Shown: positions 18,195 through 28,017 of the stretch, in pieces | Layout of the letters: each line of letters begins with the position of its first letter | How positions within the stretch are numbered: the first letter of the stretch is position 1 | From: Saccharicrinis fermentans DSM 9555 = JCM 21142 | GTDB lineage: Bacteria; Bacteroidota; Bacteroidia; Bacteroidales; Marinilabiliaceae | Assembly: GCF_000517085.1 (NCBI RefSeq) | Contig: NZ_KI912107.1 | Location: forward strand, 132,425 to 196,424 | Length of the DNA stretch: 64,000 nucleotides | Direction: 5' to 3' | Program-made: the position numbers and the translations under genes | Notes under the pieces: generated by a model | Databases searched by the model: none | Told to the model about the DNA's origin: nothing | The model's input: the letters and a program-made list of their open reading frames with translations, nothing else

Positions 18195-18239
18195 AAAAGT
18201 GCACAATATATACCAAATAAGGTGGTATTGTGCACTTTT
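18195..18239. terminator. Long hairpin beside the IS91-type element
   Basis: AAAAGTGCACAATA and TATTGTGCACTTTT form a perfect 14-bp stem, followed by T-rich sequence on the plus strand. Inside the loop TACC/GGTG can extend pairing. It could end plus-strand transcription or be an element-derived palindrome. Confidence 0.5.
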
Positions 18240-18244
18240 TTATT

Positions 18245-18522
18245 TTACGTCGAATTCCATAATTCATCTTCATATAAATTAAGTTCACTACGTCTGAGAC
18301 CTGCAGAATAAATGAATGATAAAATACATCTGTGCCTGATGATGTAAGTATTCATTCATTTCGTTAATACCTATTTCTGAAAGATCATCGTTCTTAAATG
18401 CAGTACAAAAATCTCTCATGCATTTCGAATAAGTTCTTATTGGTACTCTCGTTATATCTAAGTCTTTCTAATTTCTCCAAATAGCCTTTGGGTAAGTTTA
18501 TTTGTTTTCTTTGTGTGCCCAT
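18245..18522 (-). pseudogene. Tyrosine recombinase/integrase remnant
   Basis: From an ATG at 18522 the frame starts MGTQRKQINLPKGYLEKLER. After a one-base shift it continues RYNESTIRTYSKCMRDF and LSEIGINEMNEYLHH, the SAM-like core-binding domain of integrases. A deletion then joins the start of the catalytic domain (LSFIYSAGLRRSELNLYEDE), which stops at 18245. The rest of the catalytic domain is gone. It is an inactive relic next to the IS91-type element. Confidence 0.7.
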
Positions 18523-18717
18523 TTACTTTAGAGAAATAATGTTCATAACATTAAAAAAGCTAAATCAGTAAACAAAATAATTGTTTGTTATCCTTACTTA
18601 AAATTGCCTTAAAATAAGATTCTGCCACGTTTTAAAATGTAAGCAAGGTAGATTTTAATTTGTTACTGCTTACCAAAAAAGAAATGGGATTACAATGTTT
18701 TTCTTGTCCAGGTTACT

Positions 18718-18775
18718 AGAAATATTTGCATGACAACTATAGACATTATTTATACCCAACTTTTGGCACTGACCC
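18718..18775 (+). mobile_element. Solo right end of an ISL3-like (ISAon1-type) element
   Basis: AATATTTGCATGACAACTAT and the terminal ACCCAACTTTTGGCACTGAC (18754-18773) match the right end of the internally deleted element at 54967-55790. No transposase coding sequence remains here. Confidence 0.65.
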
Positions 18776-18782
18776 GCTGAAG

Positions 18783-18983
18783 CTAAGGGCTTGAAATTAG
18801 GGGTGTTGATATTCAAATTTAATAACAATTTCAAGTAAAAAACATAGAAGTTTTTAATTGTAAAAATCCATATTCAAGAACTCTCATTTAATGAATATCT
18901 TCCATATAAATACCACCTATCAGTTAATGAACCATAGGGTAGGCCAGAGCAATAGCCCCGTGGCCGGCCTGGCGAGAAGCTTT
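18783..18983 (+). repeat. Interspersed non-coding repeat B, copy 1
   Basis: From GGGTGTTGATATTC to GGCGAGAAGCT this segment matches 55160-55357 over about 200 bp with scattered differences. It ends in a GC-rich, hairpin-prone part (AATAGCCCCGTGGCCGGCC). It has no ORF. Confidence 0.7.
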
Positions 18984-19100
18984 ACGATGGCGAGTTGAAG
19001 ATTATATGCTCTAATCGGTCAATGCGTCTGATTGGATTAGGGTGAAAAACCATGTGTGTTTGGTTCTGGATGAATCAATTTTCACTTGCTTGTCTTTCAG

Positions 19101-19133
19101 TTTTTTGCTTCCCAATTAAAAAGACTATTTTTG
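19101..19133 (+). promoter_or_regulatory. Probable Bacteroidota-type promoter of purT
   Basis: TTTTTTG at 19101-19107 and TATTTTTG at 19126-19133, 18 bp apart, fit the -33 TTG / -7 TAnnTTTG promoter pattern of Bacteroidota. The purT ATG is about 120 bp downstream. Confidence 0.55.
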
Positions 19134-19253
19134 CGCGTTTGAACATTACCTGATTGAAATAGAATATATGAAACGAGCCATCGGATAATCTTTCTCCTAC
19201 AAGATAATGATTCAGTTGGCGGGTTTTATGTAGCAAATGAAAATTATAAACGT

Positions 19254-20450
19254 ATGACTAATACAGCAAAAGTAAGCATAGGCACTCCACTGTCTGCATC
19301 TGCCACTAAAGTGATCATGTTAGGTTCGGGTGAGTTGGGTAAAGAAGTGGTGATTGAACTTCAACGATATGGTGTTGAAGTGATTGCCTTGGATAAGTAT
19401 AAAAACGCGCCGGCCATGCAAGTGGCCCACCGCAGCTATGAGGTTTCTATGTTGGATGGAGAGGCACTGGCTCGGATTATTCGTCAGGAAAAGCCTGATT
19501 ACATTATTCCGGAAGTGGAGGCTATTGCCACAGATACTCTATTACAGCTGGAAAATGAAGGGTTTAATGTGATTCCAACAGCCAATGCGACAAAATTAAC
19601 CATGAATCGCGAAGGTATTAGGTCTTTGGCTGCCGAAGAACTGGGATTAAGAACTTCGCCTTACCGATTTGCAGGAACCAAAGAGGAGTTTGAAGTAGCA
19701 GTGGGAGAGATCGGCTTTCCCTGTGTGATTAAACCTATTATGAGCTCCTCGGGTAAAGGACAGAGTGTGGTGAAAAGCCCGGATGATATTGATGATGCAT
19801 GGCAATATGCCTTGGATGGTGCACGGGGTAACAGTGACCGGGTGATTATTGAGGGTTTTGTGGATTTTGATTATGAAATAACCTTGTTGACCATCAGTCA
19901 TATAGGGGGTGTTTCTTTTTGTGCACCCATTGGTCACCGGCAAGAGGGCGGCGATTATCAGGAGTCATGGCAACCTCAAGCGATGAGCTCAAAGGCATTG
20001 GTCGACTCCAAAAGGATGGCTGAAGAAGTCGTGAAGGCTTTAGGCGGTAGAGGACTCTTTGGAGTGGAGTTTTTTGTGAAAGGTGATGAGGTTTACTTTA
20101 GTGAACTTTCCCCTCGTCCGCACGATACTGGTATGGTGACCATGATATCACAGGATTTAAGTGAGTTCGCCTTGCATGTGAGAGCCATTCTTGGATTACC
20201 TATTCCTAATATAGTGCAGCATGGACCTGCTGCCAGTAGTGTGATTATGGTGGAGGGGAACTCTGCACAGGTTTCATTTTCCGGCATAGAACAAGCTTTG
20301 ACAGATCCGGATACGCAAATTAGATTATTTGGAAAGCCTGAAGTGCAAGGAGAACGTAGAATGGGTGTGTGTTTGGCTAGGGGAGCCTCCGTTGAGGAAG
20401 CCAGGGCTAAGGCCAATAAGGCAAGTGAAGCTGTCAAAGTGCGCTTATAG
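19254..20450 (+). CDS. purT: Formate-dependent phosphoribosylglycinamide formyltransferase (GAR transformylase 2)
   Basis: PurT is an ATP-grasp enzyme that makes formyl-GAR from GAR, formate and ATP in purine synthesis. The 398 residues show the N-terminal nucleotide-binding motif ([20 protein letters not shown]), the ATP-grasp core ([20 protein letters not shown]), the [20 protein letters not shown] metal-binding region and the conserved [12 protein letters not shown]. Length and motifs are normal. It stands alone with its own promoter. Use of formate fits an anaerobic-leaning metabolism. Confidence 0.96.
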   Translation: MTNTAKVSIGTPLSASATKVIMLGSGELGKEVVIELQRYGVEVIALDKYKNAPAMQVAHRSYEVSMLDGEALARIIRQEKPDYIIPEVEAIATDTLLQLENEGFNVIPTANATKLTMNREGIRSLAAEELGLRTSPYRFAGTKEEFEVAVGEIGFPCVIKPIMSSSGKGQSVVKSPDDIDDAWQYALDGARGNSDRVIIEGFVDFDYEITLLTISHIGGVSFCAPIGHRQEGGDYQESWQPQAMSSKALVDSKRMAEEVVKALGGRGLFGVEFFVKGDEVYFSELSPRPHDTGMVTMISQDLSEFALHVRAILGLPIPNIVQHGPAASSVIMVEGNSAQVSFSGIEQALTDPDTQIRLFGKPEVQGERRMGVCLARGASVEEARAKANKASEAVKVRL

Positions 20451-20637
20451 ATCACCATATTGCAGATTAGAGTACATAAGAGACTGTCTTAAAGATTATG
20501 TTGGCTTGAGATGGTCTCTTTGTTACCGAAGAGATTAGGTGCCTTGTGAAGAGATCACTTGTCATCTTTGTGCCTCGCTTTTGGAACATGTTATGCTTTC
20601 TTCTATTTTTGTAATTTCTATTTTTTGATAGTGTTTT

Positions 20638-22737
20638 ATGTCAGAACTGTCTACTAAAGAGATAACTTATTTGCCGGGTGTAGGTCCTAAAAAGGCCGAA
20701 TTACTAAAGAGTGAACTTAAAATCCAATCTTATGAGGATCTGTTGTATCATTTCCCTTATAAGTATGTGGACCGGAGCCGGACTTTTAAAATTAGGGAGA
20801 TAGACAGTACTTCCTCGCATATTCAATTGCGTGGTAAGGTCGTTGCACTGAATTCTGTCGGACAAGGAAAGTCGCAGCGTTTAGTGGCCCGCTTTGCCGA
20901 TGAAACAGGGGAGATTGAGCTAGTGTGGTTTAAATTTATAAAGCAGATTAAAACAGGTATTGATCCAAAGGCTGAATATATCGTTTTTGGTAAGCCTAGT
21001 AAGTTCAATCAAACATACAATATTGTTCATCCGGAGATGGAAAAGGTAGATGAAAGCAAGCCTCGTTTAACATCTGGTTTACAGGCCTTTTATAATACCA
21101 CCGAAAGGATGAAGAAAGGCTATTTGAATTCAAAAGGTATTCAGAAGATGCAACAGAACATATTTTTGTCGTTCAAAGGCGCTATTTCAGAAACCTTGCC
21201 TGCTTATATTGTGCAGCAGTACAAATTGATGATTTTAGATCAGGCACTGCGTACGGTACATTTTCCTCCCAATTCAAAGGCTTTGGAACAAGCCCAGTTT
21301 CGCTTGAAATTTGAAGAGCTTTTTTACATTCAGCTTAGTATTTTAAAATTAAAGAATCAGCGGAGCCTTCGTATCCAAGGACATATATTTGCTAATGTGG
21401 GCGATTTTTTTAATCATTTTTTTTATAATAATCTTCCCTTTGAACTCACAGGTGCACAAAAGCGTGTAATACGGGAAATTAGAAATGATATTGGTTCAGG
21501 AAGGCAGATGAATCGTTTACTTCAAGGGGATGTGGGGAGTGGCAAAACAATGGTGGCTTTGATGGTGATGTTGATTGCCCTTGATAATAAGTTTCAGGCT
21601 TGTTTGATGGCGCCCACCGAGATTCTTGCAACGCAACATTACGAATCTATTATGGAGCTGTTACAGGGGATGGATTTAAATGTGAAGCTGCTTACAGGTT
21701 CTAGCAAAAAGAAGGAAAGAGAGCAGATTCACGCTCAATTGATAAGTGGTGAACTGCAAATATTGATTGGTACGCATGCTCTACTCGAAGATGTGGTTCA
21801 ATTTAATAATTTAGGTTTGGTGATTATCGATGAGCAGCATCGCTTTGGTGTGGCGCAACGAGCTAAGTTGTGGAAGAAAAATAGCATTCCTCCCCATGTG
21901 TTGGTGATGACGGCCACTCCAATACCTCGTACTTTGGCCATGACGGTTTATGGTGATTTGGATGTGTCTGTGATTGATGAATTGCCCCCCGGTCGAAAGC
22001 CCATAGAAACCAAACATTATTTTCATAATCGTAGAAACAACCTGAATCATTTTATTAGAACTGAAATTGAAAAAGGAAGACAGATTTATGTGGTGTACCC
22101 CTTGATTGAGGAATCGGAAAAGATGGATTATAAAAATCTGGCAGAAGGTTTGGAATATATGCAGGCTGCTTTTCCAGAGTATAAAACTACCATGGTACAC
22201 GGAAAGATGAAGGCTGCTGAAAAAGATGCAGCTATGCAGGAGTTTGCTAAAGGAGAAGCCCAAATACTGGTGGCAACTACGGTGATTGAGGTGGGCGTGA
22301 ACGTGCCCAATGCTTCAGTGATGATTATCGAGAGCGCAGAACGCTTTGGCCTGTCGCAATTGCATCAACTTAGAGGGCGTGTAGGACGTGGAGCTGAACA
22401 GAGTTATTGTATCTTGATGACGGGATATAAATTGGGCGAGGATAGTAAAAAGAGAATGAACATCATGGTAGATTCCAATGATGGTTTTGAAATAGCCGAG
22501 GCCGATATGAAACTACGTGGTCCGGGTGATTTGGAAGGTACTCAGCAAAGCGGTTTGCCTTTTGAGTTGAAGATTGCGAACCTTACCCGTGATGCCCAAT
22601 TGTTACAACATGCCCGTAATGTGGCCAATGCCATCTTAGATAATGACCCCACGTTGGAGAAACCCGAAAATCAAATTCTCAATAAACAACTTCGTAAGCT
22701 GGCCCGGCAAAAAATGAACTGGAGTTTGATAAGTTAA
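20638..22737 (+). CDS. recG: ATP-dependent DNA helicase RecG
   Basis: RecG remodels stalled replication forks and branched DNA. The 699-residue protein has the N-terminal wedge/OB region (LPGVGPKKAELLKSEL, IQLRGKVVALNSVGQG), Walker A at about residue 297 (GDVGSGKTMVALMV) and the motif II variant IDEQHRFGVAQR. It also has motif III (MTATPIPRTLAMT), motif V/VI (GLSQLHQLRGRVGRG) and the C-terminal RecG wedge. Length is typical. It is probably monocistronic, 187 bp after purT. Confidence 0.97.
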   Translation: MSELSTKEITYLPGVGPKKAELLKSELKIQSYEDLLYHFPYKYVDRSRTFKIREIDSTSSHIQLRGKVVALNSVGQGKSQRLVARFADETGEIELVWFKFIKQIKTGIDPKAEYIVFGKPSKFNQTYNIVHPEMEKVDESKPRLTSGLQAFYNTTERMKKGYLNSKGIQKMQQNIFLSFKGAISETLPAYIVQQYKLMILDQALRTVHFPPNSKALEQAQFRLKFEELFYIQLSILKLKNQRSLRIQGHIFANVGDFFNHFFYNNLPFELTGAQKRVIREIRNDIGSGRQMNRLLQGDVGSGKTMVALMVMLIALDNKFQACLMAPTEILATQHYESIMELLQGMDLNVKLLTGSSKKKEREQIHAQLISGELQILIGTHALLEDVVQFNNLGLVIIDEQHRFGVAQRAKLWKKNSIPPHVLVMTATPIPRTLAMTVYGDLDVSVIDELPPGRKPIETKHYFHNRRNNLNHFIRTEIEKGRQIYVVYPLIEESEKMDYKNLAEGLEYMQAAFPEYKTTMVHGKMKAAEKDAAMQEFAKGEAQILVATTVIEVGVNVPNASVMIIESAERFGLSQLHQLRGRVGRGAEQSYCILMTGYKLGEDSKKRMNIMVDSNDGFEIAEADMKLRGPGDLEGTQQSGLPFELKIANLTRDAQLLQHARNVANAILDNDPTLEKPENQILNKQLRKLARQKMNWSLIS

Positions 22738-23024
22738 AGGTTTCAACTTTGAAGTCACTTTTAATACCTTGCTTAATTAAAGAAAAATTTCTTTATAATC
22801 CCCATATTGTCAATACTTAACCTGATAAAAGACAGGTTTAGGAAAAATTGAAAAAAAAATACAAGCCTCTTTTTTTTAATTGTAATCTCCACTTTGCACT
22901 ATTCATCAAGGTTTTGTAATGTCTACATAGCAATATAATTTATTTATACCAATTCCAAATAGCAAAATGGCGTTTTCTGTAATATCTGATTAATTACATT
23001 TGTTCGGAAATTTTGCTTGAAATC

Positions 23025-23453
23025 ATGACGAAATTAAAGTTTGTAGAGCATACGGGGTACGTTGAATCCTTCAATTCGGATCAGGTGAAGGTTCGTATAT
23101 TAAGCGAATCAGCCTGTGCATCCTGTCATGCCAAAGGGGCTTGTACTGCATCTGATATGAAAGAAAAGGTAATTGATGTTAGCACGTATGGGGTAGATCA
23201 CTTGGCCGTTGGTCAGCAGGTGGTTATTAGGGGTCAAAAATCTTTAGGGTTAAAAGCATCGCTGATAGCCTATATATTCCCATTTATTCTGGTGTTTATT
23301 ACCTTGTTTGTTGTGCATGGAATCACGAAGAGTGAGGGTATTGCAGGTATTGCATCCCTAGCTGTGTTGGTTCCTTATTTCATAGGAGTTAAGTTGTATA
23401 CTCCAAAGCTTGAGAAAACATTTGTATTTACTATCAAAGAAATAATCGGTTAG
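23025..23453 (+). CDS. rseC: RseC/MucC-family membrane protein
   Basis: The ATG at 23025 is preferred over an in-frame TTG 12 bp upstream. The 142-residue protein starts with a Cys-rich cytoplasmic part (CASCHAKGACTASDMKEK) and has two membrane segments (LIAYIFPFILVFITLFVV; IASLAVLVPYFIGVKLY), the RseC/MucC pattern. RseC proteins are linked to redox regulation and are commonly encoded with Rnf complexes. Here it is the first gene of the rnf operon, 16 bp before rnfB, so it probably serves the complex. Confidence 0.88.
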   Translation: MTKLKFVEHTGYVESFNSDQVKVRILSESACASCHAKGACTASDMKEKVIDVSTYGVDHLAVGQQVVIRGQKSLGLKASLIAYIFPFILVFITLFVVHGITKSEGIAGIASLAVLVPYFIGVKLYTPKLEKTFVFTIKEIIG

Positions 23454-23469
23454 ATAAAATTAATATAAA

Positions 23470-24426
23470 ATGAACGTAGTAGTAATAACTATTTTAACGC
23501 TTGGAATATTAGGAACCGTGGCGGCTTTGGTGCTTTACTTTGTGGCACAGAAGTTTAAAGTGTTCGAAGATCCAAGAATCGATCAGGTTGAAGAGGTGTT
23601 GCCTGCTGCCAATTGCGGTGGGTGTGGTTTTCCGGGCTGTAGGGCTTTTGCCGAGGCTTTGGTGAAGAGCGACGATATCTCTTCCTTAAACTGTCCAGTG
23701 GGTGGAGCAGAGACCATGGGTGCAGCTGCCGCCATACTCGGAAAGGAAGTGGCAAAGTCAGATCCTATGCTGGCTGTTGTGCGTTGTAACGGTACATGTG
23801 AAAACCGACCTAAAACGAATCATTATGACGGTGCCACATCATGTGCAGTGGCTGCTTCGTTGTACGGAGGAGATACGGGTTGTAGTTATGGCTGTTTGGG
23901 ATGTGGCGATTGTGTGGAAGCATGTAACTTTGATGCCATGTATATGGATGAAAAAACAGGATTGCCTGTTGTTAAAGACAACTGTGTAGCTTGTGGTGCC
24001 TGTGTGGATGCTTGTCCTAAAGATATTATAGAACTTAGGAAGAGAGGTCCTAAAGAACGTAGGATATTTGTTTCGTGTGTGAACGAGGACAAAGGAGGAG
24101 TGGCCAAAAAGGCTTGTGCTACTGCTTGTATCGGATGTGGTAAATGTGAAAAGGTGTGTCCTTTTGATGCTATCACGGTGGAAAACAATTTGGCTTACAT
24201 CGATTACAATAAATGTAAACTGTGTCGTAAGTGTGTCGTTGTATGTCCTACGCATGCCATTCATGAGATCAACTTTCCATTGCGCAAAGCAAAGCCTGAG
24301 GCCAAGTCAGAAAGCCCTAAAAATGCAGCAGGCCCTGTTGCTTCGCAAGAGGCAGCTGTAAAGGCAAGCAATGGCGTAAAAAATGATAACAATACATCTT
24401 CGGATAATAAAAATAAGGAGGAATAA
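23470..24426 (+). CDS. rnfB: Rnf complex subunit B (polyferredoxin)
   Basis: RnfB is the ferredoxin-like entry point of the ion-translocating ferredoxin:NAD+ oxidoreductase. The 318 residues comprise an N-terminal membrane helix, the CGGCGFPGCRAFAEAL 4Fe-4S domain, and then a run of ferredoxin-type clusters (CLGCGDCVEAC, CVACGACVDACP, CIGCGKCEKVCP, CKLCRKCVVVCP). The tail after residue 275 is Ala/Lys/Asn-rich and probably disordered. It is followed 2 bp later by rnfC. Confidence 0.96.
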   Translation: MNVVVITILTLGILGTVAALVLYFVAQKFKVFEDPRIDQVEEVLPAANCGGCGFPGCRAFAEALVKSDDISSLNCPVGGAETMGAAAAILGKEVAKSDPMLAVVRCNGTCENRPKTNHYDGATSCAVAASLYGGDTGCSYGCLGCGDCVEACNFDAMYMDEKTGLPVVKDNCVACGACVDACPKDIIELRKRGPKERRIFVSCVNEDKGGVAKKACATACIGCGKCEKVCPFDAITVENNLAYIDYNKCKLCRKCVVVCPTHAIHEINFPLRKAKPEAKSESPKNAAGPVASQEAAVKASNGVKNDNNTSSDNKNKEE

Positions 24427-24428
24427 AC

Positions 24429-25760
24429 GTGTTAAAGACATTTTCACTTGGAGGTATTCATCCTCCCGAAAACAAATTTTCGGCCGGTAAAAAAATTGAA
24501 GCATTACCGGTTCCTTCGCAAGTAGCCATTCCGGTTGCACAGCATATTGGCGCTCCGGCTGCTCCCATAGTAAAAAAAGGTGACACCGTAAAGGTAGGTA
24601 CCTTAATTGCTAAATCTACAGGTTTTGTTTCAGCCAACATACATTCTCCGGTGTCCGGAACGGTTTTTAAGATTGATAACATCGTTGATGCCAGTGGGTA
24701 TCGCAAGCCGGCCATCATTATCAAAGTAGAGGGTGATGAGTGGGAAGAAGGTATTGACCGTAGTACAGCACTTAAAAAGGAGATTAGCGCTACTTCTGAA
24801 GAAATTATTAAAGCGGTGGCAGATGCTGGTATTGTAGGTATGGGAGGCGCAACCTTTCCTTCTCATGTGAAGCTTTCTGTTCCTCCCGGGAAGAAATGCG
24901 ATGTGCTTATTCTAAATGCGGTGGAGTGTGAACCATATTTAACAGCCGACCATCAGTTAATGATGGAGAAAGGTGATGAGATAATGGTGGGTACTCAAAT
25001 TATTATGAAAGCACTAAAAGTGGATAAGGCCATTATTGGAATTGAAAATAATAAGCCGGATGCTATTCAACATATGCGATCATTGGCTGCCTCTTATGCG
25101 GGTATCACCATTGAACCATTGAAGGTTCAATATCCACAGGGAGGTGAAAAGCAATTGATTGATGCTTGTATCAATAGGCAGATTCCTTCTGGAAAGTTGC
25201 CTATCGAAGTGGGAGCTGTGGTTCAAAATGTGGGAACCATCCTTGCTGTTTATGAAGCGGTTCAGAAGAATAAACCTTTGTTTGAGCGTGTGGTTACTGT
25301 GACCGGTAAGTCGCTTGCTAAACCTTCTAACTTCCTTGCTAGAATAGGAACGCCTTTAAATAACTTGATTGACGCTGCCGGCGGCCTTCCTGAAGATACC
25401 GGAAAAGTAATTGGTGGTGGCCCTATGATGGGTAAGGCCTTGGTAAGTACTGATATTCCAATTACCAAAGGAAGCTCAGGTGTGCTGATCATGCCCGATG
25501 AAGAGGCCAAGCGTAAACCCATGCAAAATTGTATCAGATGTGCAAAGTGTACAGAGGTATGTCCTATGGGACTGGAGCCTTTCTTGCTGATGACTGTTAG
25601 TGACAAGGCCGTTTGGGACCGAGCTGAAGAGGAACATATCATGGACTGTATTGAGTGTGGTTCATGTAGCTTTACTTGTCCGGCGAACCGTCCTCTGTTG
25701 GATTATATACGACTGGGAAAAGGTAAAGTGGGACAAATTATGAGGAGTCGTAATAAATAG
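24429..25760 (+). CDS. rnfC: Rnf complex subunit C
   Basis: RnfC is the peripheral NADH- and FMN-binding subunit of the Rnf complex. The GTG at 24429 is the start. The 443 residues begin with the conserved FSLGGIHPPENKFSAG motif, have the Rossmann-like glycine-rich segment (GIVGMGGATFPSHVKL), the ECEPYLTADHQLMME motif, a SLBB-like region, and two 4Fe-4S motifs near the end (CIRCAKCTEVCP, CIECGSCSFTCP). The length is that of the short form without the long C-terminal extension seen in some proteobacteria. Confidence 0.96.
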   Translation: MLKTFSLGGIHPPENKFSAGKKIEALPVPSQVAIPVAQHIGAPAAPIVKKGDTVKVGTLIAKSTGFVSANIHSPVSGTVFKIDNIVDASGYRKPAIIIKVEGDEWEEGIDRSTALKKEISATSEEIIKAVADAGIVGMGGATFPSHVKLSVPPGKKCDVLILNAVECEPYLTADHQLMMEKGDEIMVGTQIIMKALKVDKAIIGIENNKPDAIQHMRSLAASYAGITIEPLKVQYPQGGEKQLIDACINRQIPSGKLPIEVGAVVQNVGTILAVYEAVQKNKPLFERVVTVTGKSLAKPSNFLARIGTPLNNLIDAAGGLPEDTGKVIGGGPMMGKALVSTDIPITKGSSGVLIMPDEEAKRKPMQNCIRCAKCTEVCPMGLEPFLLMTVSDKAVWDRAEEEHIMDCIECGSCSFTCPANRPLLDYIRLGKGKVGQIMRSRNK

Positions 25761-25832
25761 GTGTCCATTATAGGTTTCAAGTTATTCGTAATGAATAAAT
25801 AAAAATATAAGCGTTAGTTAAATAATTGAAAT

Positions 25833-26834
25833 ATGAGCACATTAACTATTTCACCTTCACCGCACGTTCATAGTGGGGATAGCGTGAAAAAAAATATGTA
25901 CGGAGTTATCATTGCCCTTATCCCGGCATTGCTAATTTCTTTTTACAACTTTGGTTTGGGAGCCCTCGTTGTAAGCGTGACAGCTGTTGCATCTTGCCTG
26001 GTGTTTGAACATGTTATTCAGGTTTACCTGATGAAGAACGAAACATCCATATGGGATGGATCGGCCATGATAACAGGTTTGTTGCTGGCTTTTAATATAC
26101 CAAGTAATCTACCCATTTATATTATTGTTATAGGTGCTTTGGTATCCATTGGTATTGGTAAAATGTCTTTTGGTGGATTGGGTAACAACCCCTTTAATCC
26201 AGCATTGGTAGGAAGGGTTTTTCTATTGATCTCTTATCCTGTGCAAATGACCAGCTGGCCAAGACCGGAACGAATTCCTTTTACATATACCGATGTTACT
26301 ACAGGTGCAACGCCGCTATCTGTAATGAAGGAAGCCTTGGCCAATGGAGAGTTACCTACTAATATTTTAAATGAAATACCTAGTTATCGTGATATGTTTT
26401 TAGGTCTTCAAGGAGGTAGTGCTGGTGAAATGGCTGGATTGGCTATTTTATTGGGCTTGGGTTTTATGCTTTTTCGTAAAATTATCACCTGGCATATCCC
26501 AGTTGCTGTGATTGGATCTGTATTTGTATTTACTGGTATCCTGCATTGGACCAACCCAATGATGTATGCGCCACCTATGTTTCATATTCTTTCAGGTGGT
26601 TTGTTCTTAGGTGCCGTATTTATGGCTACAGACTACTCAAGTTCGCCCATGAGTCGAAAAGGAGGTATTATTTTTGGAATCGGAATTGGTGTTTTAACGG
26701 TGGCTATCCGAATTTTTGGAGCTTACCCGGAGGGTATTTCTTTTGCGATACTTATTATGAACGCCTTTGTTCCTTTAATTGATAAATATATTAAACCTAA
26801 GCGTTTCGGAGAGAAACCGGTGGTTGCTAAATAA
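25833..26834 (+). CDS. rnfD: Rnf complex subunit D
   Basis: This 333-residue membrane protein (about nine to ten helices) is the homologue of NqrB. It contains the flavinylation segment TDVTTGATPLSVMKEAL, in which the threonine of TGATP carries covalent FMN, and the conserved FGGLGNNPFNPALVGR. It lies 72 bp after rnfC in the same operon. With RnfG and RnfE/A it forms the ion-pumping membrane core. Confidence 0.95.
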   Translation: MSTLTISPSPHVHSGDSVKKNMYGVIIALIPALLISFYNFGLGALVVSVTAVASCLVFEHVIQVYLMKNETSIWDGSAMITGLLLAFNIPSNLPIYIIVIGALVSIGIGKMSFGGLGNNPFNPALVGRVFLLISYPVQMTSWPRPERIPFTYTDVTTGATPLSVMKEALANGELPTNILNEIPSYRDMFLGLQGGSAGEMAGLAILLGLGFMLFRKIITWHIPVAVIGSVFVFTGILHWTNPMMYAPPMFHILSGGLFLGAVFMATDYSSSPMSRKGGIIFGIGIGVLTVAIRIFGAYPEGISFAILIMNAFVPLIDKYIKPKRFGEKPVVAK

Positions 26835-26842
26835 TTTGAATC

Positions 26843-27433
26843 ATGGCAAAAACAGAATCAACATTAGTAAATATGGTAGTTGCCTTGCTCGTTATTACAG
26901 CGCTTGCTGGTGGTACGCTTGGCATGGTTTACAAAGTAACAAAAGAACCTATTGAGGCTGCTAAATTGGCCAAACAACAAAAGGCAATTGAAGAGGTAGT
27001 TCCCGGGTTTGATAATAATCCCACCGATGAGGTGTATGAGCTGACTTCTAAAGAGGGTTACATATTGAAAATATTTCCTTGTAAAAAAGGGGGTGAACTC
27101 TTAGGTGTGGCAATCTCTACTAAAACAGAAAAAGGGTTTAGTGGAGAGTTTAAGGTGATGGTTGGCCTCAAACCGGATGGAACCATCATTAATTATTCAG
27201 TGCTGGAGCATAAAGAAACTCCAGGGCTGGGCTCTAAGATGCAAGAATGGTTTAGGGTTGAAAATACTCCGCAGAATATATTGGGTGTTAATCCGGCCAA
27301 AACCAAGATGATTGTATCTAAGGATGGCGGTGATATTGATGCTATTACAGCTGCAACTATTAGCTCAAGGGCCTTTCTGGATGCTGTTATGATCGCTTAT
27401 GATACGTATAAAAAAGAAGGAGGTAAAAAATGA
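26843..27433 (+). CDS. rnfG: Rnf complex subunit G (FMN-binding)
   Basis: The 196 residues comprise one N-terminal membrane helix and a periplasmic FMN-binding domain. The flavin attachment motif, usually S/TGATxT, reads DAITAATISSRAF, with Ala in place of Gly but the threonine kept. The EHKETPGLGSKMQEWF segment is the conserved RnfG/NqrC signature. Its stop overlaps the rnfE start by 4 bp (ATGA). Confidence 0.95.
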   Translation: MAKTESTLVNMVVALLVITALAGGTLGMVYKVTKEPIEAAKLAKQQKAIEEVVPGFDNNPTDEVYELTSKEGYILKIFPCKKGGELLGVAISTKTEKGFSGEFKVMVGLKPDGTIINYSVLEHKETPGLGSKMQEWFRVENTPQNILGVNPAKTKMIVSKDGGDIDAITAATISSRAFLDAVMIAYDTYKKEGGKK

Positions 27434-28014
27434 ATCAGTTACAAAATTTTACAAAAGGCTTCTTTAAGGAGAATGCTGTTTTTACCTTGTTGCTAGGTAT
27501 GTGTCCTACACTGGGGGTGACTTCTTCAGCCGTCAACGGGCTGGGAATGGGACTGGCAACTACTTTTGTGCTTATAATGAGTAATATTGTAGTTTCGCTG
27601 GTTAAAGATCTGATTCCGGATAAAGTACGTATCCCTTCGTTTATTGTGATTATTGCCTCCTTTGTAACCGTGGTAGAGCTATTGATGCAAGCCTATTTGC
27701 CTGCTCTTTTTGAGTCATTGGGATTGTTTATTCCGCTGATCGTTGTTAACTGTGTGGTGTTAGGACGTGCAGAGGCATTTGCTTCAAAAAACGGCGTGTT
27801 GTCCTCGCTCGTTGATGGTGCAGGTATGGGGCTTGGTTTTGCTATGGCCTTAACCATACTGGGAGCCGTGAGAGAATTTTTGGGAAGTGGTAAAATGTTC
27901 GATATGGTAATCTTTCCAGAACAATATGGTATGTTGGTATTTGTTCTGGCGCCGGGAGCATTTATTGCCCTGGGATATTTAATTGCACTTATTGACAGAA
28001 TTAAAAAAGCCTAA
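27430..28014 (+). CDS. rnfE: Rnf complex subunit E
   Basis: RnfE is one of the paired inverted membrane subunits (homologous to NqrD) that flank the inter-membrane 2Fe-2S site. The 194 residues have six membrane helices and the signature LLGMCPTLGVTSSAVNGLGM, with the cysteine ligand in the first loop and a second one in VVNCVVLGRAEAF. It is translationally coupled to rnfG and followed 3 bp later by rnfA. Confidence 0.95.
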   Translation: MNQLQNFTKGFFKENAVFTLLLGMCPTLGVTSSAVNGLGMGLATTFVLIMSNIVVSLVKDLIPDKVRIPSFIVIIASFVTVVELLMQAYLPALFESLGLFIPLIVVNCVVLGRAEAFASKNGVLSSLVDGAGMGLGFAMALTILGAVREFLGSGKMFDMVIFPEQYGMLVFVLAPGAFIALGYLIALIDRIKKA

Positions 28015-28017
28015 GAA

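Larger units (their letters stand above)
18523..19100. other. Non-coding region with IS-end and repeat debris
   Basis: No gene is visible. Around 18718-18775 is an ISL3-type right end (see separate entry). From 18783 to 18983 is a repeat shared with 55160-55357. Confidence 0.55.

Noticed and set aside
20455-20525. Weak hairpin after purT (AGAGAC...GTCTCT)
   Set aside because: The loop is long and the stem short; not convincing as a terminator.
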